NCBI RefSeq assembly: GCF_013283645.1
Contig: NZ_JABEKV010000003.1
Span: 248,001-312,000, forward strand
Origin: Sinorhizobium psoraleae
Lineage (GTDB): Bacteria; Pseudomonadota; Alphaproteobacteria; Rhizobiales; Rhizobiaceae
Direction: 5' to 3'
DNA: 64,000 bases
Part shown: piece by piece, positions 43,385-51,543 of the stretch
How the letters are laid out: every line of letters begins with the position of its first letter
Numbering within the stretch: position 1 is the stretch's first letter
Program-made: the position numbers and the translations under genes
The notes under the pieces: generated by a model
Told to the model about the DNA's origin: nothing
Database searches by the model: none
Seen by the model: the letters and a program-made list of their open reading frames with translations, nothing else

Positions 43385-44997
43385 GCTTCCACCGCCCGGC
43401 CCTTGAGTGCAAACAGCCCGCGCGGCCGCTTCTGGATGAAGAGGATGATCAGCACGAGCACGAGGATCTTGCCGAGCACGGCGCCGGCATAGGGCTCGAT
43501 GAATTTATTGAGGATGCCAAGCGAGAAGGCACCGACGAGCGTGCCCCAGAGATTGCCGACGCCGCCGAAGACCACGACCATGAAGCTGTCGATGATGTAG
43601 CCCTGGCCGAGGTTCGGCGAGACGTTGTCGATCTGCGAGAGCGCCACGCCCGCCATGCCGGCGATGCCGGAGCCGAGCGCAAAAGTCAGCGCATCGACCA
43701 CGGGCGTGCGTATGCCTATCGAGGAGGCCATGCGCCGGTTCTGCGTGACCGCGCGCATCTGCAAGCCCATCGGTGTTTTCTTCAGGAGGAACAGGAGACC
43801 GGCAAAGACGGTGAGCGCGAAAACAATGATCCAGAGACGGTTCCAGGTGACCGTCAACCCGCCGAGGTCGAAGGCACCGGACATCCACGACGGATTGCCG
43901 ACCTCCCGGTTGGTGGGACCGAAGATCGAACGCACCGCCTGCTGCAGGATCAGCGATATGCCCCAGGTGGCAAGCAGCGTTTCAAGCGGGCGACCGTAGA
44001 GGAAACGGATGACGCCTCGCTCTATCGCCAGTCCGACGGCACCGGTCACCAGGAAGGCGAGCGGCAGCGCGATCGCCAGCGACCAGTCGAAAAGACCGGG
44101 AAAGGACGTGCGGATGATCTCCTGCACGAGAAAGGTCGTATAGGCGCCGAGCATCACCATCTCGCCATGCGCCATGTTGATGATGCCCATGACGCCGAAG
44201 GTGATCGCAAGGCCGATTGCGGCGAGCAGCAGCACCGAGCCGAGGGAGAGCCCGTACCAGATGTTCTGGCCGGCAGCCCAGAGCGCCTGGCTTTGCTCGA
44301 TGCTGGCGAGCGCCGCCTCGATATCCGCCTTCAACGTCTCGTCGGCCGTGCCTAGGGCGGTCGAGAGAATGGAAAGCGCCTCGCGGCTGCCGCCTTGCTT
44401 CAGAATTTGAACGGCCTGTCGCTTCTCCTCGCCGGGACGGTCGGAGGTGAGGATCGCCGTCGCGCGCGCCTCTTCGAGCAAAACACGGATAGCCGCATCC
44501 TTCTCGGAGGCGAGCGCGTTTTCGATGGTCGGGAGCGCATCCGCGTTGGGTGCCTGCTTGATAGACTGCGCGGCCTTGAAGCGCTGATCGCGATCGGGGC
44601 TCAGCAGCGTCAGGCCGCCGAGCGCGGTGCGCACGGCACGGCGCACGCTGTTGTTCACCTTGATCTTCTGCAGCGCCCCCTTCGGCGCCTCGCCGGCGCT
44701 CTCGCCGGAAAGCGGATCGGTCAGCGTCAGGTTCGCCCCGTCTTCACGCGTCAGGAATACCTGGCCGTCGGCCTTGCGGGCATAGAGGTTGCCGTCGCCC
44801 AGCGCTTCGAGGACCGGCACTATCTTGGGATCGCCGCTCTTTGCGAGTGCCGCGATATGTTCGTCCATGTTGGAGAGCTTCGCCGTGCCGAGCGCGTTCA
44901 CCAGGTCGCGCAACGACTCGTGCGCCCTCAGTCCCGCGGTCGGGGTCGCGGTCAACAGGATCAGGGCCACAAGCACGGTTTGTAAGATGCGATACAT
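43381..44997 (-). CDS. urtB: Urea ABC transporter permease UrtB
   Basis: The 538-residue protein has a signal-like first helix, an exported helical-repeat domain (about 25-245; alternating LPTIENALASEKDAAIRVLL-type units) and a LivH-type permease part from about residue 250 (AAIGLAITFGVMGIINMAHGEM ff., in parts: GVMGIINMAHGEM). The long N-terminal domain distinguishes UrtB from LivH. The ATG at 44997 follows GAGGGGCGA; upstream codons to 45039 lack similarity. The gene is 176 bases after urtA with a hairpin between. Confidence 0.93.
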   Translation of the reverse strand: MYRILQTVLVALILLTATPTAGLRAHESLRDLVNALGTAKLSNMDEHIAALAKSGDPKIVPVLEALGDGNLYARKADGQVFLTREDGANLTLTDPLSGESAGEAPKGALQKIKVNNSVRRAVRTALGGLTLLSPDRDQRFKAAQSIKQAPNADALPTIENALASEKDAAIRVLLEEARATAILTSDRPGEEKRQAVQILKQGGSREALSILSTALGTADETLKADIEAALASIEQSQALWAAGQNIWYGLSLGSVLLLAAIGLAITFGVMGIINMAHGEMVMLGAYTTFLVQEIIRTSFPGLFDWSLAIALPLAFLVTGAVGLAIERGVIRFLYGRPLETLLATWGISLILQQAVRSIFGPTNREVGNPSWMSGAFDLGGLTVTWNRLWIIVFALTVFAGLLFLLKKTPMGLQMRAVTQNRRMASSIGIRTPVVDALTFALGSGIAGMAGVALSQIDNVSPNLGQGYIIDSFMVVVFGGVGNLWGTLVGAFSLGILNKFIEPYAGAVLGKILVLVLIILFIQKRPRGLFALKGRAVEA

Positions 44998-45051
44998 TCG
45001 CCCCTCGCACGGTTTCCGCGTCGGTTCGCGGCGCGGCATCGGTGAAAATGC

Positions 45052-45085
45052 CCCTCCGTCCGAATGGACGCTTTCGGACGGAGGG
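45052..45085 (-). other. Hairpin between urtA and urtB
   Basis: CCCTCCGTCCGAA (45052-45064) pairs with TTCGGACGGAGGG (45073-45085), 13-base perfect stem, 8-base loop. On the minus strand GCATTTTCACC follows, a poor T-run, so it may act as partial terminator or mRNA stabiliser that leaves more urtA than urtBCDE message. Confidence 0.75.
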
Positions 45086-45173
45086 TATTTCGATCTATCG
45101 GTTCGTCATGAAAACGGCGTTGTCGAAGAAGGCCGATATGGTCTTTTCCGAGAACAAGTGCTTCGTCATGAAA

Positions 45174-46466
45174 TCAGGAACCCTTGCCGCCGCATTTTCC
45201 CGTGGCGATGTTGAAGTTGCCGCAGGACATCGGCGCCCGCCAGTCGGCGATAAGATCCTTCGAATCCGGCAGGTAGTCCGACCACTCGTCGCCGACGACC
45301 AGGCCGGGCGTCTCCCAAACGGTTTCGAACTGACCGTCCGACTGGATTTCGCCGATCAGCACCGGCTTGGTGATGTGGTGGTTCGGCATCATGGTGGAAT
45401 AGCCGCCGGAAAGGTTCGGCACGGAAATGCCGACCATGGCGTCAAGCACGGCGTCGGTGTCGGTGGTGCCGGCCTTTTCGACCGCCTTCAGCCACATGTT
45501 GAAGCCGATATAGTGGGCTTCCATGGGGTCGTTGGTCACCCGCTTGTCGTTCTTGGTATAGGCCTTCCAGGTCTTGATGAATTCGGCATTGGCCGGATTG
45601 TCGACCGATTGGAAGTAGTTCCAGGCGGCAAGGTGGCCGACGAGCGGGCCTGTGTCGAGGCCGGCGAGTTCTTCCTCGCCGACCGAGAAGGCGACGACCG
45701 GAATATCTTCGGCCTTGATGCCCTGATTGGCGAGCTCCTTGTAGAACGGCACGTTGGCGTCGCCGTTGATCGTCGAGACGACGGCGGTCTTCTTGCCGGC
45801 CGAGCCGAACTTCTTGATGTCGGAAACGATCGTCTGCCAGTCGGAATGACCGAAGGGCGTGTAGTTGATCATGATGTCCTCGGGCTTCACGCCCTTGGAG
45901 ATCAGATAGGCTTCGAGGATCTTGTTGGTGGTGCGCGGATAGACGTAGTCCGTGCCGGCGAGCACCCAGCGCTCGACCTCTTCGTTCTCCATCAGATAGT
46001 CGACGGCTGGGACCGCCTGCTGGTTCGGCGCCGCGCCGGTGTAGAAGACGTTGCGCTGGCTTTCCTCACCCTCGTACTGGACCGGGTAGAAGAGGATAGA
46101 GTTCAGTTCTTCGAAAACCGGCAGCACGGATTTGCGCGACACGGACGTCCAGCAGCCGAAGACGGCCGAAACCTTGTCGACGGAGATCAGCTCGCGGGCT
46201 TTTTCGGCAAAGAGCGGCCAATCGGAAGCGGGGTCGACGACGACCGCCTCCAGCTTCTTGCCGAGAATCCCGCCCTTCTTGTTCTGCTCATCGATCAGCA
46301 TGAGCATGGCGTCCTTGAGCGTCGTTTCGGAGATCGCCATGGTGCCGGAAAGCGAATGAAGAATACCGACCTTGATCGTGTCGTCCGCCGCAAAGGCGCC
46401 ATTGAACGCGGTCGTCGAAAGGGCGGCAGCAAGGAATGCGCCGCAAACGCGTGCCCTGATAGTCAT
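45174..46466 (-). CDS. urtA: Urea-binding periplasmic protein UrtA
   Basis: The 430-residue protein has a signal peptide (MTIRARVCGAFLAAALSTTAFNGAFA, in parts) cleaved before ADDTIKVGIL. It shows the UrtA/AmiC-like features ILHSLSGTMAISETTLKDA, FGCWTSVSRKSVLPVFEE and ILFYPVQYEGEE. The ATG at 46466 follows GAGGGG by nine bases. Urea uptake by this system supplies cytoplasmic urease with nitrogen; no urease gene lies in the window. The promoter should lie near the 30-base dyad at 46556-46585. Confidence 0.93.
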   Translation of the reverse strand: MTIRARVCGAFLAAALSTTAFNGAFAADDTIKVGILHSLSGTMAISETTLKDAMLMLIDEQNKKGGILGKKLEAVVVDPASDWPLFAEKARELISVDKVSAVFGCWTSVSRKSVLPVFEELNSILFYPVQYEGEESQRNVFYTGAAPNQQAVPAVDYLMENEEVERWVLAGTDYVYPRTTNKILEAYLISKGVKPEDIMINYTPFGHSDWQTIVSDIKKFGSAGKKTAVVSTINGDANVPFYKELANQGIKAEDIPVVAFSVGEEELAGLDTGPLVGHLAAWNYFQSVDNPANAEFIKTWKAYTKNDKRVTNDPMEAHYIGFNMWLKAVEKAGTTDTDAVLDAMVGISVPNLSGGYSTMMPNHHITKPVLIGEIQSDGQFETVWETPGLVVGDEWSDYLPDSKDLIADWRAPMSCGNFNIATGKCGGKGS

Positions 46467-46555
46467 CGGATTGAACCCCTCTTGTTCTGGTCGCGCAACG
46501 GGACGGTCGTTCTCCTTGGCCGTTGCTTGAGGGATCATCGACGAGTGGAGCTGCC

Positions 46556-46585
46556 CTGCACATACGTCATTCTACGTAGGTGCAG
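46556..46585. promoter_or_regulatory. 30-base dyad upstream of urtA
   Basis: CTGCAC-a-TACGT (46556-46567) ... ACGTA-g-GTGCAG (46574-46585), central spacer CATTCT; 11 of 12 positions in each arm are symmetric. It lies 90-119 bases upstream of the urtA start, where an activator would bind. The nearby LuxR-type response regulator (51536-52456) is a candidate ligand. Inferred from position and symmetry only. Confidence 0.5.
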
Positions 46586-46690
46586 GGGGGAAGAAGGAAG
46601 TCGTGGCAATTCCGACGCAGGAGGTGTCTGCCGCGGATCGCCACCGTGGCAGACACGAGAAATGTGAGGGCAAGCGGTGGTTCGGACCAC

Positions 46691-47140
46691 TCACAAAAAG
46701 CTCGTCACCGCCGGTGGCCGGTCCCAGGCATCGTTTCGCCCGTCCTCGTAGATGATCGGGGCATTCGCCAGCTCCTCGTCGGTGGCATCGTCGAGGCAGG
46801 CGATATTCACCGCGTGGAACGGGCCGCCCAGCATCTCGAAATCGGCGCTGGCGAACGGGTGGACGCCGCAGTGCCGGCAGAAAACGTGGTGGATCGAGCG
46901 CTCGCCGAAGCGATATTCGGTGAGGGCCTCCTCACCGGAAAGCAAGGAGAAATCCTCAGGCGTGACGAAGACTTTCCAGAATCGCGTCTTCAGACAAAAC
47001 GAGCAGTTGCAGCGGAATGTCGACGTCCACCACACGCCGGGCCGCGCCGGCGTCGAGCGCTCCCTTTCCGGCGCAAGGTCGAGATTTGCGGAAAAGCGTA
47101 CTGCCTGGCATTGGCAGCTCCCGTGATAGGTCTTCTTCAT
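46691..47140 (-). CDS. GFA/CENP-V-type zinc-binding protein
   Basis: The 149-residue protein carries the zinc ligands of the glutathione-dependent formaldehyde-activating (GFA) fold: CQCQAV near the N-terminus, CNCSFC in the middle and CRHCGVHPF. Few family members have proven activity with formaldehyde; most are of unknown function. The ATG at 47140 follows GGAGG, and overlaps the stop of the SRPBCC gene (ATGA). Last gene of the arsR-SRPBCC-GFA operon. Confidence 0.88.
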   Translation of the reverse strand: MKKTYHGSCQCQAVRFSANLDLAPERERSTPARPGVWWTSTFRCNCSFCLKTRFWKVFVTPEDFSLLSGEEALTEYRFGERSIHHVFCRHCGVHPFASADFEMLGGPFHAVNIACLDDATDEELANAPIIYEDGRNDAWDRPPAVTSFL

Positions 47141-47601
47141 TCCATGGCCTCCTTCTGGGCAAAGACATAGGCAAGAAGCCGGTCCATGCACTCGCCCCAA
47201 CCCTCCATGTGAGAATCGCGGCTTTCGACGGTCGGGAATGGTGCCTGGTGGAAAGTAAGCCGCGTGCCGCTCTCGACCTCGTCGAAGGTGACCGTAATCA
47301 GTGTGTCCATCGCGTCCTCCTCTTCCCAGGCGAAAGTGAACACGATGCGGCTCGCCGGCACGATCTCCCGGTAGGTGCCGTGCGCCCAATAGTCCTGCCC
47401 TTCCGGCGAGCGGATGCAGCTGCGCCAGGTGCCGCCTTCACGGAAATCCGCGGTGATGCTGGGGACGGTGAAGTCCTTCGGACCCCACCAACGCGCCAGA
47501 TGTTCGGTTGCGGTCCAGACCTTGAAGACAAGGCTGCGAGGCGCGGCGAAAACGCGCGTGATGGTAAGGGCAATCTCTTGCTTGCGGGACGGGGCATTCA
47601 T
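47137..47601 (-). CDS. SRPBCC/AHSA1-domain protein
   Basis: The 154-residue protein has the START-like fold of the Aha1/CalC group: ITRVFAAPRSLVFKVWTATEHLARWWGPKDF (in parts: FAAPRSLVFKVWT, ARWWGPKDF), REGGTWRSCIRSPEG and a C-terminal HMEGWGECMDRLLAYV. These proteins bind hydrophobic ligands. A pairing with an ArsR-type regulator 30 bases upstream is a recurrent arrangement in Proteobacteria; what is bound is unknown. Confidence 0.9.
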   Translation of the reverse strand: MNAPSRKQEIALTITRVFAAPRSLVFKVWTATEHLARWWGPKDFTVPSITADFREGGTWRSCIRSPEGQDYWAHGTYREIVPASRIVFTFAWEEEDAMDTLITVTFDEVESGTRLTFHQAPFPTVESRDSHMEGWGECMDRLLAYVFAQKEAME

Positions 47602-47631
47602 CGGCTTCTCCCTTCGTTAGCAGCTCTGGCG

Positions 47632-47970
47632 TCAGTCATGACCGGATTTGCCGTTGCGCTGGAGTTCATGGAGATAGCTGTCGAGCCGGTCGAAGCTGCC
47701 CTCCCAGAACTGGCGGTAGCGCTCGACCCAGTCGGCAATTTCCTTCAGCGGCGCCGCCTCCAGCCGGCACGGGCGCCATTGGGCGTTGCGGCCCCGCGAT
47801 ATCAGCCCCGCGCGCTCCAGCACCTTCAGATGTTTGGAGACGGCAGGCAGACTCATGTCGAACGGGGCCGCCAGCTCGTTCACCGTCGCCTCGCCGGCGG
47901 CAAGGCGGGCGATAATGGCGCGGCGGGTCGGGTCCGCCAATGCCGACAAGGTGCTGCTCAACCGGTCCAT
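47632..47970 (-). CDS. ArsR-family transcriptional repressor
   Basis: The 112-residue winged-helix protein has LADPTRRAIIARLAAGEATV and the recognition region MSLPAVSKHLKVLERAGLISRGR. It has no CXC metal-binding motif, so it is of the non-metal group that accompanies SRPBCC proteins. It starts the operon and sits 6 bases from a perfect dyad, TTAACT-CAGC-AGTTAA, its likely own operator. Confidence 0.92.
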   Translation of the reverse strand: MDRLSSTLSALADPTRRAIIARLAAGEATVNELAAPFDMSLPAVSKHLKVLERAGLISRGRNAQWRPCRLEAAPLKEIADWVERYRQFWEGSFDRLDSYLHELQRNGKSGHD

Positions 47971-47976
47971 ACTTAT

Positions 47977-47992
47977 TTAACTCAGCAGTTAA
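47977..47992. promoter_or_regulatory. ArsR-type operator TTAACT-CAGC-AGTTAA
   Basis: A perfect 6-4-6 inverted repeat directly upstream of the arsR-type start (47970), where bound repressor would block transcription or translation start. The shape matches operators of SRPBCC-linked ArsR regulators. Confidence 0.75.
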
Positions 47993-48165
47993 TTAACCTA
48001 ACGGTTTATTGCAGGAGAGCAGCCTGCTGTCAAGGGCGGCGCTATCACCGACGCCGATCCTGGAGGCGGCGATGTTTTCCGCAATGCAGCAATTTCGCGA
48101 GCCGTCCGTCTGTGTTACCAAAGCAAGACGGCGCTGCCGGGAACAGACAAACGACACGAGGCACC

Positions 48166-51100
48166 ATGGCGGCACGCCAGCGCATCATTCCCGTTCGACG
48201 AGAATACAATCGCTGGGTCGCCAACCAGACGCTCGAAGACTACGCCCTGCGCTTCACAGCGAAAAGCGCGCGGCGCTTTTCCTCCGAGCGCATCTCGCAG
48301 ACGGCGATCGGCGCGATTTCCTTCCTTGCACTGGAAGCGATCGGCGGCGCGATCACCATGTCCTACGGCACGACGAACGCGATCGTCGCGATCCTGGTCG
48401 CGAGCGTGATGATCCTGCTCGTTGGCCTGCCGATCAGCCGCTATGCCATCCGCCACGGCGTCGACATCGACCTTCTGACCCGGGGTGCCAGTTTCGGCTA
48501 TATCGGCTCGACGATTACGTCGCTGATCTACGCAAGCTTCACCTTCATTCTCTTCGCGATCGAGGCGTCGATCATGTCCGGGGCACTGGAGCTTGCCCTC
48601 GGGATCCCGCTGTGGATCGGCTATATCGTCAGCGCTGTCGTGGTTATCCCGCTCGTGACACACGGTGTCCGCCTCATCAGCAGGTTCCAGCTGATGACGC
48701 AGCCCTTCTGGATCGTGCTGAACATCCTGCCCTTCGCCTTCATCGCGTTCGCCGATTGGGAAAAAGTGGGGCTCTGGCTTGCCTATTCCGGCATCCACCA
48801 CACCTCCGGTCCGTCCGGCACCGTCGCGCCGTTCAATCTCCTCGAATTCGGCGCCGCCTCCGCTGTGATCTTCGCGCTGATGGCGCAGATTGGCGAACAG
48901 GTCGACTTTCTCCGCTTCCTGCCGCCGGACGGCCAGAGGAAGCTGCATCACCGCATCGCCGTCTTTCTCGCAGGCTCCGGCTGGGTGATCGTCGGCGCGC
49001 CGAAGCTGCTGGCCGGTTCGTTTCTCGTCGTGCTGGCGCTCAGCGCCGGCGTACCCTCGACGCGCGCCGCCGATCCGGCGCAGATGTACTACACCGCCTT
49101 CGGCTACATCTTTCCGTCGGATACGGCCGCACTCCTGCTGATGGTCGCCTTCGTCGTCATCTCGCAACTGAAGATCAACGTGATGAACGCCTATGCCGGG
49201 TCGCTCGCCTGGTCCAATTTCTTCTCGCGGCTGACCCACAGCCATCCCGGCCGCGTCGTCTGGCTGGTCTTCAACGTCGCGATCGCGCTCCTGCTGATGG
49301 AACTCGGCATCTATCGCCTGCTCGAGGAAACGCTCGGAATCTTCTCGATCATCGCCATGGCCTGGCTCTGCACGATTTCGGCCGATCTCTTCGTCAACAA
49401 GCCGCTGGCCTTGTCACCACCCGGCATCGAGTTCAAGCGCGCCCATCTTTACGACATCAATCCCGTCGGCCTCGGCACCATGGGTATCTCGGCGATCCTC
49501 GCGCTGACAGCCCATTTCGGCGCCTTCGGCGATATCGCCGCCTCGCTTGCCCCCTATATCGCGCTCGTCACCGCCTTCATCGTCTCGCCGCTGATCGCCT
49601 GGTGGACGGAGGGCAAATTCTATCTCGCCCGCAAGCCACGCAAGAGCTGGTTTCGCGAAAGCGAGATCACCTGCTCGATCTGCGAGCACCCGTTCGAGCC
49701 GGAAGACATGGCCTGGTGTCCGGCCTATGCCGCGCCGATCTGCTCGCTCTGCTGCTCGCTCGACAGCCGCTGTCACGACATGTGCAAGCCGAAAGCGCGG
49801 CTGAACACCCAGATCGCGACGGTCGCAAAGGCGATCCTGCCCGAGGCGGTGACCCAAAAACTCGCCACGAGGCTCGGCCGCTACGCGATCTCCGCCGTCC
49901 TCTCGATCACAGGCATCGGCATCATTCTTGCGATGATCGCCCATCAGACGACCGCCGCCTCGCCCGAGACCGCCGCCGTCGTCGAGCGGACAGTGGCGAT
50001 CGTCTTCTTCGTCTTCGCCATCTTTGCCGGCGTCGTCTCATGGTTCTATGTGCTCGCCCACGACAGCCGCGTGGTCGCGGAGGAAGAGTCCTCCCGCCAG
50101 AACACGCTGCTCCTGAAGGAGATCGCCGCGCACAAGAAGACCGACGCGGCGCTTCAGAACGCCAAGGAGGCGGCGGAAGCGGCAAACCGGGCGAAGAGCC
50201 GCTATGTCGTGGGCTTGAGCCACGAACTGCGCACGCCGCTCAATGCCGTGCTCGGCTATGCGCAGATCCTCGAACGCGACGAGACCATACCGCCGTCAAG
50301 GCAGGGGGCGATCAAGGTAATCAAGCGGAGCGCCGATCACCTCTCGGGTCTCATCGACGGCCTGCTCGATATCTCCAAGATCGAGGCCGGCAAGCTGCAG
50401 GTCTATTCCAACGAGATCAACATTCACGATTTCCTCGACCAGATCGTCGATATGTTCCGCCCGCAAGCGCAGGCCAAGGGCATTGCCTTCGAACACAACC
50501 GCGTGGCGTCACTGCCGCGATACGTGCGCGCGGACGAGAAGCGGCTCCGACAGATCCTCGTCAATCTCCTGTCGAATGCGCTGAAGTTCACCGAACGCGG
50601 CCGCATCCGCTTCGACGTCGGCTACCGCAACCAGGTTGCCACCTTCACGATCGAGGATAGCGGCCGCGGCATCAGCGACAAGGACCTGCCGCGAATCTTC
50701 GATCCGTTCCAGCGCGGCGAGGCTGAACATCGCATGCCCGGGCTCGGGCTTGGCCTGACCATCACGCGCCTCCTGACGCAGACGCTCGGCGGCGAAATCT
50801 CCGTGACCAGCGAAAAGGACAAGGGCACAGCCTTCAGGATCCGCCTGATGCTCTCCGCCGTCGACCGGCCAGCGGCGCTCAACGACCCGGTGCGCCGAAT
50901 CCGATCCTACAAGGGCGCCCGCCGCACCGTTGTCGTCGTCGACGACAACGCGGATCATCGCGATCTGATGCGCGAAGTGCTGGTCCCGCTCGATTTCGTG
51001 GTGCTGGCGGCGGCAGGCGGCCAGGAGTGCCTGACGCTCATCGAAGACATCAAACCCGACCTGTTCCTGATCGACATCTCCATGCCGGGCATGAACGGCT

Positions 51101-51543
51101 GGGAACTGGTGACGCAATTGCGTGAAAGCGGCCAGACGGCACCGGCGATCATGCTGTCGGCCAATATCGGCGATGGATCGACCGCCGGCGCCGCAGGCGG
51201 CCACAACGACACGCTCGCCAAGCCCTTTGGCGTCCGCCAGCTCATCGACAAGCTGGCGATCCATCTCGGCCTCGAATGGATCCATGAGGACGATGGCAAG
51301 AACGCCAACGGCAGCACCGATCCTGTGACCAATCCCGGACACCACCACGTGGAGGAGTTGATCCGGCTCGGCGAAATCGGCTACGTCAGGGGCATCGAGG
51401 CGAAGCTGACGGAGATTGCCCTGAACCCGGAGAACCAGGCCTTTGCCGAGGCGGTACGCGCCTATGTGCGGGCCTTCGACCTCTCGGGCTACGACGCCTT
51501 CCTGAAACGGCTGACGGCAGAGGAGGCCGGCACACGTGGCTGA
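48166..51543 (+). CDS. Hybrid sensor histidine kinase with an NCS1-type transporter as input domain
   Basis: The 1,125-residue protein fuses several modules. Residues 15-480 are a complete NCS1 (nucleobase/hydantoin/cation symporter-1) type transporter with about 12 membrane helices (AIGAISFLALEAIGGAITMSYG region, then GASFGYIGSTITSLIYASF). Residues 503-540 hold eight cysteines (C503, C506, C518, C526, C529, C530, C536, C540) in a zinc-finger-like cluster. Two more membrane helices (about 567-590, 605-630) and a coiled coil precede the HisKA domain with H686 (GLSHELRTPLNAVLG), the ATPase domain (NLLSNALKF, DSGRGI, GLGLGLTI) and a receiver with D970 (LIDISMPG). The ATG at 48166 follows GAGG. 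It overlaps the response-regulator gene by 8 bases. Likely a transporter-like sensor for a nitrogenous solute; with urtABCDE nearby, urea or a purine breakdown product is a candidate. Confidence 0.9.
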   Translation: MAARQRIIPVRREYNRWVANQTLEDYALRFTAKSARRFSSERISQTAIGAISFLALEAIGGAITMSYGTTNAIVAILVASVMILLVGLPISRYAIRHGVDIDLLTRGASFGYIGSTITSLIYASFTFILFAIEASIMSGALELALGIPLWIGYIVSAVVVIPLVTHGVRLISRFQLMTQPFWIVLNILPFAFIAFADWEKVGLWLAYSGIHHTSGPSGTVAPFNLLEFGAASAVIFALMAQIGEQVDFLRFLPPDGQRKLHHRIAVFLAGSGWVIVGAPKLLAGSFLVVLALSAGVPSTRAADPAQMYYTAFGYIFPSDTAALLLMVAFVVISQLKINVMNAYAGSLAWSNFFSRLTHSHPGRVVWLVFNVAIALLLMELGIYRLLEETLGIFSIIAMAWLCTISADLFVNKPLALSPPGIEFKRAHLYDINPVGLGTMGISAILALTAHFGAFGDIAASLAPYIALVTAFIVSPLIAWWTEGKFYLARKPRKSWFRESEITCSICEHPFEPEDMAWCPAYAAPICSLCCSLDSRCHDMCKPKARLNTQIATVAKAILPEAVTQKLATRLGRYAISAVLSITGIGIILAMIAHQTTAASPETAAVVERTVAIVFFVFAIFAGVVSWFYVLAHDSRVVAEEESSRQNTLLLKEIAAHKKTDAALQNAKEAAEAANRAKSRYVVGLSHELRTPLNAVLGYAQILERDETIPPSRQGAIKVIKRSADHLSGLIDGLLDISKIEAGKLQVYSNEINIHDFLDQIVDMFRPQAQAKGIAFEHNRVASLPRYVRADEKRLRQILVNLLSNALKFTERGRIRFDVGYRNQVATFTIEDSGRGISDKDLPRIFDPFQRGEAEHRMPGLGLGLTITRLLTQTLGGEISVTSEKDKGTAFRIRLMLSAVDRPAALNDPVRRIRSYKGARRTVVVVDDNADHRDLMREVLVPLDFVVLAAAGGQECLTLIEDIKPDLFLIDISMPGMNGWELVTQLRESGQTAPAIMLSANIGDGSTAGAAGGHNDTLAKPFGVRQLIDKLAIHLGLEWIHEDDGKNANGSTDPVTNPGHHHVEELIRLGEIGYVRGIEAKLTEIALNPENQAFAEAVRAYVRAFDLSGYDAFLKRLTAEEAGTRG

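Noticed and set aside
44841-46667. 608-codon plus-strand frame over urtA
   Set aside because: Antisense shadow of urtA/urtB; no recognisable domain.
46467-46690. Sigma-54 promoter for urtA
   Set aside because: I looked for TGGCAC-N5-TTGC on the minus strand and found no acceptable match, in contrast to dctA.
47017-48165. Open plus-strand frame extending 383 codons upstream of the NCS1 sensor kinase
   Set aside because: It runs antisense through the GFA, SRPBCC and arsR genes, has no family resemblance, and the ATG at 48166 has its own ribosome site and begins the NCS1 homology.
48009-50660. 883-codon plus-strand frame overlapping the sensor kinase
   Set aside because: Arg/Pro/His-rich translation in a shifted frame of a high-GC gene; no domains.
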